64,000 nucleotides of DNA from CAVALG01 sp963630555. Its GTDB lineage: Bacteria > Bacillota > Clostridia > Oscillospirales > Acutalibacteraceae. Below are positions 45,711-54,370 of the stretch, one piece after another. Location of the stretch: positions 9,412-73,411 of the forward strand of contig CAVGND010000005.1 of the NCBI GenBank assembly GCA_963630555.1, in the 5' to 3' direction. The position numbers and the translations under genes were made by a program. The notes beneath the pieces were generated by a model. The model was not told where the DNA came from, ran no database searches, and was given only the letters and a program-made list of their open reading frames with translations. How positions within the stretch are numbered: the first letter of the stretch is position 1; each line of letters opens with the position of its first letter.

Positions 45711-45938
45711 ATGGTAGCAGAAAAAATTAAAGAGATTCTCAGCGAGCAACTTGATATTGAAGCTGACGAAATAGCCCTTGATTCCGATATTGCCGAAGAT
45801 TTAGGTGCCGACAGTCTGGATGTTGTTGATTTGATTATGACGCTGGAGGATGAATTTGAGGTTGAAATATCCGATGATGTTATTGAATCGGTAAAAACCG
45901 TCGGTGATCTTGTTAATTTTATAGAGGCAAATAAGTAA
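45711..45938 (+). CDS. acpP: Acyl carrier protein
   Basis: This 75-residue carrier holds growing acyl chains in fatty acid synthesis. Ser35 in DLGADSLDVVDLIM is the phosphopantetheine site. It is highly acidic, as expected. A GAGGGGGG run lies 12 or so bases before the ATG. It stands alone here; other fab genes are not in the window. Confidence 0.98.
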   Translation: MVAEKIKEILSEQLDIEADEIALDSDIAEDLGADSLDVVDLIMTLEDEFEVEISDDVIESVKTVGDLVNFIEANK

Positions 45939-45962
45939 TCAAAATATTTGTGTATTTGTATG

Positions 45963-45990
45963 ACCCGCCCGCAAGGGCGGGTTTAAGTTT
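45963..45990 (+). terminator. Terminator of acpP
   Basis: ACCCGCCC (45963-45970) pairs with GGGCGGGT (45975-45982) around GCAA, then TTAAGTTT. Confidence 0.75.
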
Positions 45991-46013
45991 GTCAACAGAC
46001 ATCAAAATAAGCG

Positions 46014-46042
46014 AAAGCCCGCCAAACAGGCGGGCTTTTATT
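46014..46042 (+). terminator. Second terminator after acpP
   Basis: AAAGCCCGCC (46014-46023) pairs with GGCGGGCTTT (46029-46038) followed by TATT. The A-rich 5' side means it could also work on the minus strand. Confidence 0.75.
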
Positions 46043-46109
46043 GCCGCATTTTTGCATTGGGTAACACCGCCTGCAGCACCGTCATAAGATATAGTGTAAA
46101 AATCTAAAT

Positions 46110-46364
46110 TTGAAAGCGGCGAAAAAATTGAGTTTCGGAACCGAAAAACATCTTTGCGACCTAACGACGGGCGAAGGAGGAATTATAACGCATCTTTTGT
46201 CAAGCGGGGATATGCGTCGCCGACTTCAGGATATCGGGTTTATTGAGGGCACGCACGTTACCTGTGTGGGCAGAAGTCCGCTCGGAGATCCGTCGGCATA
46301 TCTTGTGCGCGGTACGATTATTGCGTTACGCCGTGAGGACGGCTGCGGCATATTTATAAAATGA
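46110..46364 (+). CDS. feoA: Ferrous iron transport protein A
   Basis: This is a small SH3-like cytosolic partner of FeoB. It has up to 84 residues. The family pattern is seen as RRRLQDIGFIEGTHVTCVGRSPLGDPSAYLVRG and a final TIIALRREDGCGIFIK. The start is unsure: TTG at 46110 has no clear ribosome site, and TTG at 46128 has only a weak AAAGCGG. feoB follows after about 50 bases. I could not find a confident Fur box. Confidence 0.85.
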   Translation: MKAAKKLSFGTEKHLCDLTTGEGGIITHLLSSGDMRRRLQDIGFIEGTHVTCVGRSPLGDPSAYLVRGTIIALRREDGCGIFIK

Positions 46365-46413
46365 CCTCTTGCGAAATTTTATGTGAAGGGGGATGCGCCC
46401 GTGTGGCGGAGAT

Positions 46414-48474
46414 ATGAGTAATGAAAATTGCAAAACGATAAAGGTGCTGCTTGCCGGAAACCCAAATGTCGGCAAAAGCACCGTTTTTAACGCCTTAACC
46501 GGTATGAAACAGCACACGGGGAACTGGATTGGTAAAACAGTGGAGTATGCGCGCGGATACCGTAAGTTCGGCAGCGTGAATTTCGAATTTACAGACCTAC
46601 CGGGGACATACTCGTTACTTACCCATTCTAAAGAGGAAACCGTGGCGCGTGACGCAATCTGTTTCGGTGATTATGACTTGGTTGCCGTCGTATGCGACGC
46701 TACCGCGCTTGAACGCAATTTAAATCTTGTGTTTCAGGTGCTTGAAATAACAGATCGGGTAATAGTTTGCATTAATCTTATGGATGAAGCGGAAAAGAAA
46801 GGTATATGTATTGATATACAGATGCTTTCGCAAAAACTCGGTATTCCGGTAATACCTACGGTTGCCAGAAGCAAAAAAGGTCTTGACAAATTTTTGTCCT
46901 GTGCGGTCAAATCGTGCGGTAAAACATTGGCAGCAAATCCGAAAAGGGTGAGATATCCCGACGCCATACAGCAGGCAACAGAACGGTTGACGCATGCGGT
47001 TGAAGGCTGTAGGGCGCCGGAATGGACGGCGGCAAGATTGCTTGAATCAAATGCGGAAACAACCGATAAAATAATGAAGCACCTGCCGTACAGTTGCGAT
47101 CGCGGCAAATTGAAAGAAACGGTTGAAATGCAGCAGAAAGAATTGCTTAAGCAGGGGTATGATTTACGTACTGTCAGCGACCGTATGGTGGCATCATTTG
47201 TGTTGCAGGCGGAAATAACGGCAAGTTCGGTGGTAAATATTTCGATAAACGGATCTGCCCGCGACAGGAAAATCGATAAAATAGTCACGGGCAAATTTTT
47301 TGCTTTCCCGATAATGATTATGTTGCTTTTATTTATATTCTTTATAACGGTAAGCGGGGCAAATTATCCGTCCGAAAAACTTTTTGAATGGCTGTCGGCT
47401 CTTAATTGCCGGATAAACTTGCTGCTTACTTCCGTGGGTATGCCCGAAACGGTACGCAGTGCAGTGTCGGACGGAATGCTGCGCGTACTGTTCTGGGTGG
47501 TTTCGGTTATGCTTCCGCCGATGGCAATATTTTTTCCGCTGTTTACACTGCTTGAAGATTTCGGATATCTGCCGAGAATTTCATACAATCTCGACCGTTT
47601 TTTTAAAAAATGTTCATCCTGCGGGAAGCAAAGCCTTACTATATGTATGGGATTCGGTTGTAACGCCGTCGGCGTTACCGGTTGCCGGATAATAGATTCT
47701 CCGCGTGAAAGATTTATCGGGATATTGACCAATTCATTCATACCGTGCAACGGCAGATATCCGGCTATGATAGCGATAATAAGTATATTTTTTGTCGGTG
47801 CGGCTCACGGGTTCTTCGGTTCGGCTATATTAACCGCGGCAGTGGTGTTCAGTGTTGTTATGGCAATGTTTGCTTCATGGATGCTGTCAAAAACGCTGCT
47901 TAAAGGCGTGCCGTCCTCGTTTACACTTGAATTGCCGCCTTACAGGACACCGCAGTTTTTCAGGGTGATAATACGCTCGGTGCTGGACAGAACACTTTTT
48001 GTACTTGCGCGCGCCGCTGCGGTCGCTGCGCCGGCGGGACTTGTTATTTGGATGTTTTCAAATATAACGGTAGGCGGAAACACCTTGCTTTTTTCAATTA
48101 CTGAATTCCTTGACCCTATCGGTAAAGTAATGGGGCTTGACGGCGTAATATTAGCGGCGTTCATCCTCGGCTTTCCGGCAAACGAAATAGTAATACCGCT
48201 TATGTTGATGGGTTATTCTTCAAGCGGTGTACTTGCCGATTATTCAAACATTGCTTCGCTTAAAACAATGCTGTTGCAAAATGGGTGGCAATTGTCAACC
48301 GCGGTCTGTTTTTTAATATTTATGATTATGCATTTCCCATGTTCAACCACGCTTTTAACAATAAAAAAGGAAACGGGCAGTTTTAAATGGGCGGTCGTAT
48401 CGGTATTGCTGCCGCTTTTTTTCGGTATTGCCGCCTGCTGTACGGTCAATGGATTATTCTTACTTTTTAATTAA
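46414..48474 (+). CDS. feoB: Ferrous iron transport protein B
   Basis: This inner-membrane GTP-dependent Fe(II) transporter is about 686 residues from the start chosen. The G domain has G1 LLAGNPNVGKST, G2 region MKQHTGNWIGKTVE, G3 DLPGTYSL and G4 NLMDEAEK. The membrane part starts near residue 285 and contains the two gate motifs around GFGCNAVGVTGCRI and FPANEIVIPLM. The start could also be ATG 46393; AAGGGGG adjoins that one, while GGAG is only 2 bases before 46414. No feoC follows. Confidence 0.95.
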   Translation: MSNENCKTIKVLLAGNPNVGKSTVFNALTGMKQHTGNWIGKTVEYARGYRKFGSVNFEFTDLPGTYSLLTHSKEETVARDAICFGDYDLVAVVCDATALERNLNLVFQVLEITDRVIVCINLMDEAEKKGICIDIQMLSQKLGIPVIPTVARSKKGLDKFLSCAVKSCGKTLAANPKRVRYPDAIQQATERLTHAVEGCRAPEWTAARLLESNAETTDKIMKHLPYSCDRGKLKETVEMQQKELLKQGYDLRTVSDRMVASFVLQAEITASSVVNISINGSARDRKIDKIVTGKFFAFPIMIMLLLFIFFITVSGANYPSEKLFEWLSALNCRINLLLTSVGMPETVRSAVSDGMLRVLFWVVSVMLPPMAIFFPLFTLLEDFGYLPRISYNLDRFFKKCSSCGKQSLTICMGFGCNAVGVTGCRIIDSPRERFIGILTNSFIPCNGRYPAMIAIISIFFVGAAHGFFGSAILTAAVVFSVVMAMFASWMLSKTLLKGVPSSFTLELPPYRTPQFFRVIIRSVLDRTLFVLARAAAVAAPAGLVIWMFSNITVGGNTLLFSITEFLDPIGKVMGLDGVILAAFILGFPANEIVIPLMLMGYSSSGVLADYSNIASLKTMLLQNGWQLSTAVCFLIFMIMHFPCSTTLLTIKKETGSFKWAVVSVLLPLFFGIAACCTVNGLFLLFN

Positions 48475-48480
48475 TAAAAA

Positions 48481-48512
48481 ACACCGTACCTGCTTTGCGG
48501 CGGGTACGGTGT
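48481..48512 (-). terminator. Terminator of the minus-strand ABC ATPase
   Basis: ACACCGTACC and GGTACGGTGT form a stem with GC-rich loop pairing. On the minus strand it is followed by TTTTTTATTAATT. It lies 7 bases after the feoB stop and may also serve that gene poorly. Confidence 0.85.
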
Positions 48513-48534
48513 GCATTATCGTTTTATACGGTTA

Positions 48535-49677
48535 TCAGTTGGTAACCGTTTTTTCGGTGTCTTTATCAAAAACATGGAGTTTGTTTACATCCAAAGCGAC
48601 TGTAACAACCTCGCCAACCTCCGATTTTGAATCGGGGTTTACACGGCTTACAAGGTCATGACCTAAGAAATCAAGATACAGATATTTCTCTGCACCCATA
48701 GGTTCAACAACTTCAACACTTGCCTGAATGATTCCGTCCTGATGGTCGGCAATGTATCTCGCATCGTCATAAATACATTCGGGGCGAATACCGAGTATAA
48801 CATCTTTGCCGTTATATGCTTCAAGGCGGCCGCCCTCGTTTTTCGATGCCGGAAGTTTGATTTTCGAGGTCACCGCGGCAACTTCTTCGGTAGCGTCCGA
48901 TTTGATTTCAACAAAGAAATCCGAACCCTCTTTAACAATAGTGCCTTCAAAGAAGTTCATTTGCGGCGCACCGATAAATCCGGCAACAAATTTGTTCACC
49001 GGTGCATCATACAGCACCTGCGGACTTGCAATCTGCTGGATAACACCGTCTTTCATAACAACAATTCTGTCACCCATTGTCATCGCTTCGGTCTGGTCGT
49101 GAGTAACGTATATAAATGTTGTTCCGAGTTTTCTGTGAAGTTTGGAAATTTCAATACGCATCTGCGTTCTGAGTTTTGCGTCCAGGTTTGAAAGCGGTTC
49201 ATCAAGAAGGAATGCGCGCGGTTCACGGACTATTGCACGACCGAGCGCAACACGCTGGCGCTGACCGCCGGATAGAGCCGCAGGTTTGCGCTCAAGCAGG
49301 TGAGATATATCAAGAATTCTGGCAGCTTCTTCAACGCGGCGCTTGATCTCGTCTTTCGGAACTTTGCGAAGTTTAAGACCGAAACCCATATTTTCAAAAA
49401 CAGTCATATGCGGATAAAGAGCATAGTTCTGGAAAACCATTGCTATATCTCTGTCCTTCGGGTGAACGTCGTTCATTCTTTTGTCGCCTATATAAAGGTC
49501 GCCGCCGCTGATTTCTTCAAGTCCTGCAATCATACGAAGCGTTGTTGACTTACCGCAACCCGAAGGGCCGACAAAAACTATAAACTCTTTGTCGTCAACA
49601 TCAAGATTAAAATCGGTTACAGCCTGAACGCCTCCGTTATAGATTTTGGTTACGTTTCTTAAAGAGATGCTAGACAT
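48535..49677 (-). CDS. Sugar ABC transporter ATPase, MsmK/UgpC type
   Basis: This cytoplasmic ATPase energises carbohydrate ABC importers and is often shared among several. It is 380 residues. It has Walker A GPSGCGKST, Q-loop FQNYALYPHMTV, signature LSGGQRQRVALGRAI, Walker B LLDEPLSNLDA, the H-loop Asp-His VTHDQ, and a C-terminal TOBE regulatory domain (about residues 240-370). I use the ATG at 49677; an upstream in-frame ATG at 49704 precedes a better-placed AAGGA. No permease or binding protein of the sugar type is adjacent, consistent with a shared ATPase. Confidence 0.94.
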   Translation of the reverse strand: MSSISLRNVTKIYNGGVQAVTDFNLDVDDKEFIVFVGPSGCGKSTTLRMIAGLEEISGGDLYIGDKRMNDVHPKDRDIAMVFQNYALYPHMTVFENMGFGLKLRKVPKDEIKRRVEEAARILDISHLLERKPAALSGGQRQRVALGRAIVREPRAFLLDEPLSNLDAKLRTQMRIEISKLHRKLGTTFIYVTHDQTEAMTMGDRIVVMKDGVIQQIASPQVLYDAPVNKFVAGFIGAPQMNFFEGTIVKEGSDFFVEIKSDATEEVAAVTSKIKLPASKNEGGRLEAYNGKDVILGIRPECIYDDARYIADHQDGIIQASVEVVEPMGAEKYLYLDFLGHDLVSRVNPDSKSEVGEVVTVALDVNKLHVFDKDTEKTVTN

Positions 49678-49852
49678 AAAATTACCATATCCTTTCTTCG
49701 ACACATAATTCCGTCAAAAATCCTGGATAGGTGATTTTCAACGCCTGCGTCACGTGTTACGCCGCCGATATTGCGGCGAAAACGGGTTAATTTTATCGGT
49801 GCGCCGCAGCGTACCGATACTTAAATGCCGAAATCGGCGTTTGCTTGAAATT

Positions 49853-49881
49853 ATTATACCAGTAAATACCGTCCGTTTCAA
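49853..49881 (-). promoter_or_regulatory. Strong promoter of the ABC ATPase gene
   Basis: On the minus strand TTGAAA (49881-49876) and TATAAT (49858-49853), 17-base spacer. The leader of about 170 bases contains three small dyads, including ATCGGT/ACCGAT and CGCCGC/GCGGCG, before the ATG. Confidence 0.75.
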
Positions 49882-49976
49882 TGCATTAATTCTATAAATA
49901 TTTTTTGCGCCGTTTATTGATATTGTATAGTAAATGGGCGTTTTGCATAAATAAAAGGCGGCGGCATTGCGTTATT

Positions 49977-50690
49977 TCAGCAATTTAACTTTGCTGTTTC
50001 GGCACCCGTCATAGGTCTTGATTCGCCTTCTTTCAGGTTCGGGTCAAGAATCAGTCCTCCTATACTTTCGCGTTTTAATTCATTCACCCCGAGCCCTACC
50101 GTGCCGAACATCCGCTTTATCTGATGATACTTTCCCTCGTATATAGTAACCGACGCGAGGTGCCTGTCGCCTGCCGAAACCTTCAATTCCGCCGGCATAC
50201 AGCGCGTCCCGTCCGCCAACACAATTCCTGCTTCAAAAGCTTTTGCGACGGCGGCGGTCACTTCACCATCCAACGTGACGGTGTAATTTTTGGGTATCTT
50301 TGATGAGGGTGAAATAACCCTGTGAGCCAGTTCGCCGTCATTGGTTATAACGATAAGTCCGGTTGTGTCCTTGTCCAGCCGCCCTACGGGGAAAAGGGAG
50401 GCACGGCCATATCCGTCGGGTATAAGGTCAACTACGGTTCTTGCGTGCGTATCGCGTGAGGCGCTCAATATGCCTTTCGGCTTATTCATCATAAAATATA
50501 CGTATTCTTCACGCCTGAGCGTTATGCCGTCTATCTCTACGGTGTCACGGTCGGCGTCAATGTGAATAACGTTCCGCTCCGCCACATGCCCGTTTATTTT
50601 TACTCTGCCGGATTTTATAAGCGCGGATATCTCTTTTCGGGTGTAATCGGTTCGTGTTCCTATATATTTTTCAATTCTTTGCCTGTTCAT
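49977..50690 (-). CDS. Pseudouridine synthase, RsuA/RluB family
   Basis: This enzyme isomerises a uridine in rRNA. It is 237 residues. An N-terminal S4 domain (about 1-60, IEKYIGTRTDYTRKEISALIKSGRVKINGHV) precedes the catalytic domain with the nucleophile Asp in FPVGRLDKDTTGLI and the YEGKYHQIKRMF motif. The length fits RsuA (16S U516) as well as RluB or RluE. It overlaps the upstream alaX gene by four bases. Confidence 0.92.
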   Translation of the reverse strand: MNRQRIEKYIGTRTDYTRKEISALIKSGRVKINGHVAERNVIHIDADRDTVEIDGITLRREEYVYFMMNKPKGILSASRDTHARTVVDLIPDGYGRASLFPVGRLDKDTTGLIVITNDGELAHRVISPSSKIPKNYTVTLDGEVTAAVAKAFEAGIVLADGTRCMPAELKVSAGDRHLASVTIYEGKYHQIKRMFGTVGLGVNELKRESIGGLILDPNLKEGESRPMTGAETAKLNC

Positions 50691-51838
50691 TTATATACAT
50701 CCTTAAAAAATGCCGTGATCTTGCTTTTTTCAGCCGGGCAGAATCCGGTTATCATATCTCTCCCGCCGCAGCGGCACTTTAATTTGTTCCGCAATGCGGC
50801 GCAGATGTCCGCAAAGTCCTTTTCCGGAGGCTTGCAGGCGAACAGATATCCGCCGCCGCTTTTTGAGAATGCCGAGGCTTTACCGCATTTTTCGTATATT
50901 TTTTCCGCTGCTTTTATCAGGTCGGCGGTATCGAATTTATTAAAAAACAACGGCTCGGTATTGTCTTCGTCAAGCGAACTTGTAAAAACGTCCGTATACT
51001 CCGCTTTCAATCTTGCGCATTCGTATTTTGCCGCCTGCAGTTTTTCGTGCAGTTTATCCACCGCCGCCGCGCAATCAAGCGACGGGGATTTTAAAAGATC
51101 ACCGATATATTCGGTGCTTTTAAGTCGGGCAGTATAATCGGCAAGCGCGTCTTTGCCGCACTTTATATGTATCCGCATACCGCCCTTGTAATTCTCCGCG
51201 GAAATTATTTTAATAATGCCTATTTCACCTGTCCGCGAAACATGCGGTGCACAACAGGCGCAAATATCTATTCCCTCTATGCATACAAGGCGCAGGCGGG
51301 AAGTTATTTCTTTTTTGCTGCGGTAGGGTATTTTAGCCGCCTGCCCGTCGTCGGGGAATATTACGGTAACGGGGCGGTTTTCATATACCGCTTCATTTGC
51401 CGCCGCTTCAATTTCCGCCAGTTGTAAATCGGTCAAAACGCCGTTGATATCAAGCGTAACATCTGTTTTGCCTAAATGAAAACCTATATTGTCAAACCCA
51501 AATCGGGCGTGAATTATTCCGCAAATAATATGTTCGCCCGAATGGTTCTGAATATGCCGCAGACGTCGGTTGCGGTCTACCGTACAGGTGACCTCCGTAC
51601 CTTCTTTAAGCGGCTTGTCCGTAAAATGGAGGATTTCATCATCCGAAACTTGCACATCCGTTACGGTTGCATCACCGATATTCCCGATGTCGGAAGGCTG
51701 CCCTCCGCCTTCGGGCGCAAATGCCGTGCGGTCAAGTATGGTGGCATATCCGCCTCCCTTTACTGTTGTCGCTTTGATCTTTGCTTTAAAAACGGTCAGA
51801 TTACCGTCGGTTTCATAAAGTTTTTCGGTTATCATCAA
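50687..51838 (-). CDS. Alanyl-tRNA editing protein, long AlaX with DHHA1-like domain
   Basis: This is a trans-editing hydrolase that clears mischarged Ser- or Gly-tRNA(Ala). It is 383 residues. The N-terminal AlaRS-like domain has LDRTAFAPEGGGQPSD. Zinc ligands are His99 and His103 (NHSGEH) and Cys195/His199 (CCAPH). The C-terminal 140 residues hold a coiled region and a DHHA1-like part near CRCGGRD. It follows the binding-protein gene by 12 bases and overlaps the pseudouridine synthase gene by four. Confidence 0.88.
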   Translation of the reverse strand: MMITEKLYETDGNLTVFKAKIKATTVKGGGYATILDRTAFAPEGGGQPSDIGNIGDATVTDVQVSDDEILHFTDKPLKEGTEVTCTVDRNRRLRHIQNHSGEHIICGIIHARFGFDNIGFHLGKTDVTLDINGVLTDLQLAEIEAAANEAVYENRPVTVIFPDDGQAAKIPYRSKKEITSRLRLVCIEGIDICACCAPHVSRTGEIGIIKIISAENYKGGMRIHIKCGKDALADYTARLKSTEYIGDLLKSPSLDCAAAVDKLHEKLQAAKYECARLKAEYTDVFTSSLDEDNTEPLFFNKFDTADLIKAAEKIYEKCGKASAFSKSGGGYLFACKPPEKDFADICAALRNKLKCRCGGRDMITGFCPAEKSKITAFFKDVYK

Positions 51839-51850
51839 TACCCTCGTTTC

Positions 51851-53416
51851 TTACTCTTTAAGTGCTGCAATATCTAAAAATCCGGCTCTGAAATTTATTG
51901 AATTTTTATCGATTTTTGCGGAATATGCATACGATGTCGGGGAGAAAAACAGCGGTATAAATCTGTCATTCAAAGAGAGCAGTATTTGTTCTGCGGCATG
52001 CATTTGTTCTTCTGTTGAACCGGCTGTACAGGCATTTTCAAGCGCGGTATCAAATGCCTCATTTTTAAATTCGCTCGGGTCGGAAACACTGTCGCTTTTA
52101 AAGCGAGAAAGAAATGAAGCGGCACTCAGATCGCCCGATGTAAAGCGGACAAGCGCGATATCGTAATCTCCGCTTGCTATTCTGTTTTCAAATTGCGCTT
52201 CGTCTGTCTCCGTTTCAATGTTTATATAGGCGCCCAAATTTTTCTGCCAATCGGATACGACCGACTTAAGCACGGGGCTTATCGCCTTTTCTCCGGTGCA
52301 AAGTACCGAAATGTCTTTCGGAAATTCAATTTTTGTGTTGTTTTGGCAGTTTAAAAACGTTTCTCTGGCTGTGCCGGGGTCGTACGTCGGTTCGGGTGCC
52401 GCATCCGATGCGGCAAGACTTATGTCACAGTCCGGCGGCACAACACCGTGCGCCGCTTTAAGGTATTCGGGCAGCGCGGCTGCAAGTTTATCAGGGTCAA
52501 TCGAGATTTTGAACGCGGGCGCAAATTGGGCGATTTTTGAGTCGGGATTGACTATTATCGCATAAAGCGATGAGAAGGTGTTGTATACTCCTTTATTGCT
52601 TTTTGAAACGTTTTCTATATCATCAAGCAGAATTTTCACAAAGGTGCCGCCGCTGCTTGCTATAGCGTCCGCAACATATCCCTTCGGTTTTTCGGTTTCT
52701 TTTTCAAATGTGACCTCATATGCCTGCGGTTTAAACTTCCCGTTGTATTTTGATGAACTGATAAGTTTCAATTCCCCTTTTTCGCCGTCCCAGGCAGATA
52801 GTGAAAAAGGCCCGTTTGAAAGCACGGAATCGTAGTTTAGCCCGTATTTACCCTTGCACCGGTTAAAAAACTCTTCGTTGCACGGCATAAAAACAGGCTG
52901 CGTAAGCATAGACAAAAATCTGTCTGACGGTGAAACAAGGACATATTTAACCGTGCGTTCATCCACGGCGTATACGCTTATACTGTCGGGTGAGGTCAGT
53001 CCCGCAAGTGCGTCCGCTGCGCCGCGTATATCCGAAATGAGTTGGGGGGATGCCGCCTTGGTGGCAGGGTCTGCCGCACGTCTTGCGGCAAAAACATAAT
53101 CGGCGGCTGTTACCGCCTCGCCGTTCTGCCAGCAGGCATTTTTTGAAATACGGAAGGTATATTCGCATCCGTCGTCCGACACGGTGTAACTTTCAGCGCC
53201 GGCTTTGACAGGTTTGCCGTCCTTGCCCATTCGCATAAGTCCTTCAAATATGTTGCCGGAAACGGTTATTTCGCTTTCGGAGGATGCCAATATCGGGTCA
53301 ATGTTTTTCGGCGCCGATTCTATTGTGTAGGTAAGTGAAAAACTTTTGTCGCCGCCGCAGGCAGTCAGCGAAAGTGCAATTGCAATTATAATCAAAAAGG
53401 ATAATGCTTTTTTCAT
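51851..53416 (-). CDS. Solute-binding lipoprotein, family 5 (oligopeptide type)
   Basis: This is a 521-residue extracytoplasmic binding protein of the OppA/DppA class. The N-terminus has a lipoprotein signal ending LSLTACGGD, with the lipidated Cys at about 19. Then come the family features SAPKNIDPILASSESE, NIFEGLMRMGKDG, YTFRISKNACWQNGEAVTAADYVFAARRAADPAT and a C-terminal FIPLFFSPTSYAYS. GGAGGGGA upstream supports the ATG. No permease or ATPase of the Opp type is adjacent; the next genes in the operon are alaX and an rRNA pseudouridine synthase. Confidence 0.93.
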   Translation of the reverse strand: MKKALSFLIIIAIALSLTACGGDKSFSLTYTIESAPKNIDPILASSESEITVSGNIFEGLMRMGKDGKPVKAGAESYTVSDDGCEYTFRISKNACWQNGEAVTAADYVFAARRAADPATKAASPQLISDIRGAADALAGLTSPDSISVYAVDERTVKYVLVSPSDRFLSMLTQPVFMPCNEEFFNRCKGKYGLNYDSVLSNGPFSLSAWDGEKGELKLISSSKYNGKFKPQAYEVTFEKETEKPKGYVADAIASSGGTFVKILLDDIENVSKSNKGVYNTFSSLYAIIVNPDSKIAQFAPAFKISIDPDKLAAALPEYLKAAHGVVPPDCDISLAASDAAPEPTYDPGTARETFLNCQNNTKIEFPKDISVLCTGEKAISPVLKSVVSDWQKNLGAYINIETETDEAQFENRIASGDYDIALVRFTSGDLSAASFLSRFKSDSVSDPSEFKNEAFDTALENACTAGSTEEQMHAAEQILLSLNDRFIPLFFSPTSYAYSAKIDKNSINFRAGFLDIAALKE

Positions 53417-53501
53417 ATTTCCCCTCCACAGGTTGGATCAATGTATTTCAAGACAATATGGCAATATGCAATTGCCTGACGTTTATAATTTATTACTATA
53501 T

Positions 53502-53530
53502 ATTATAAGTAATAGCAGAATATTTTTCAA
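53502..53530 (-). promoter_or_regulatory. Promoter of the binding-protein / alaX operon
   Basis: On the minus strand TTGAAA (53530-53525) and TATAAT (53507-53502), 17-base spacer. It is back to back with a similar plus-strand promoter 20 bases away. Confidence 0.75.
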
Positions 53531-53550
53531 TATATAAAAATTTAAAAAAC

Positions 53551-53579
53551 TTGAAAACCATACCGCCGCGTGATATAAT
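53551..53579 (+). promoter_or_regulatory. Promoter of the two unknown genes
   Basis: TTGAAA at 53551-53556 and TATAAT at 53574-53579, 17-base spacer, 62 bases before the TTG start. Confidence 0.8.
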
Positions 53580-53641
53580 GACAGATACAGAAAATGCGGG
53601 TGTTTTTTTCGATTTAAAACTTTTTTGGGAGGCTTTTTGTT

Positions 53642-54367
53642 TTGAGAAAGACGGAACTTTTAAATAAACTTCGCGAACTTATTGAAGAAAATGCAGAACT
53701 TTCGGCTAAAAACAACGAACTTTCCGCAAAGGTAGCCGAACTTAAAGCGCAACTTAAAGGCAAACTCACAAATAACGATATCGGCGGAGAACCGCAGGAT
53801 GCGGACTGTGAACAAGGGCGGAATATCGCACGGGACGCGAGCATTGCCCCGCAAAAAGAAGACGGCACCACGCCGAGCACTGCGTCGGAAACCGATGAAA
53901 CACCCGATGCAGGCGCGGAAAACACCGAAACCGCAGGCTCTGAAGATGAAAACGAATTTGCAAAACAATTGTCCGACTGCTGTGAAAAAGCAGCGGAAGT
54001 TGCAGTATTCGGGAAAGCGAAAGGGGAAACTCTCTTTGCCGCATTTTCAAACGGTGACGGTTTTTGCGAACCCGATCTTTGTGAAACCGACAAATGTTGT
54101 ATAGACGATGATATAGCGGATGTCGCAGCGTCATTTGTAGGGCGCGCCGTCATATTAGTGACCGAATTTACCGATGAAATTTGCTCTGCCGGTTCGGATA
54201 ATACCAAGGAACTTGTAACGCTGGCTCTCGGAAAGGCCGAGGTCTTTAAATCGGATACGGTTGCAAATGCCGAGACAGCGGTTTCAGTCGAAGAATTTTC
54301 CGAACTCTGTTCGGATGAATTTGAAAAATTGCGGAAATATATAAACGCATTAAGATTGTCGGTGTGA
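53642..54367 (+). CDS. Unknown coiled-coil protein with low-complexity linker
   Basis: I do not recognise this 241-residue protein. It starts with TTG, with GGGAGG 9 bases upstream. Residues 3-43 form a leucine-repeat coiled coil (LLNKLRELIEENAELSAKNNELSAKVAEL). Residues 45-105 are an acidic, disordered linker. The C-terminal half has helical segments with several cysteines (SDCCEKA, FCEPDLCETDKCC, EICSAG, SELCSDE). There is no signal or membrane segment. It precedes a membrane protein by 3 bases, so both likely act together, perhaps as a cytosolic scaffold, by inference. Confidence 0.7.
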   Translation: MRKTELLNKLRELIEENAELSAKNNELSAKVAELKAQLKGKLTNNDIGGEPQDADCEQGRNIARDASIAPQKEDGTTPSTASETDETPDAGAENTETAGSEDENEFAKQLSDCCEKAAEVAVFGKAKGETLFAAFSNGDGFCEPDLCETDKCCIDDDIADVAASFVGRAVILVTEFTDEICSAGSDNTKELVTLALGKAEVFKSDTVANAETAVSVEEFSELCSDEFEKLRKYINALRLSV

Positions 54368-54370
54368 TTT

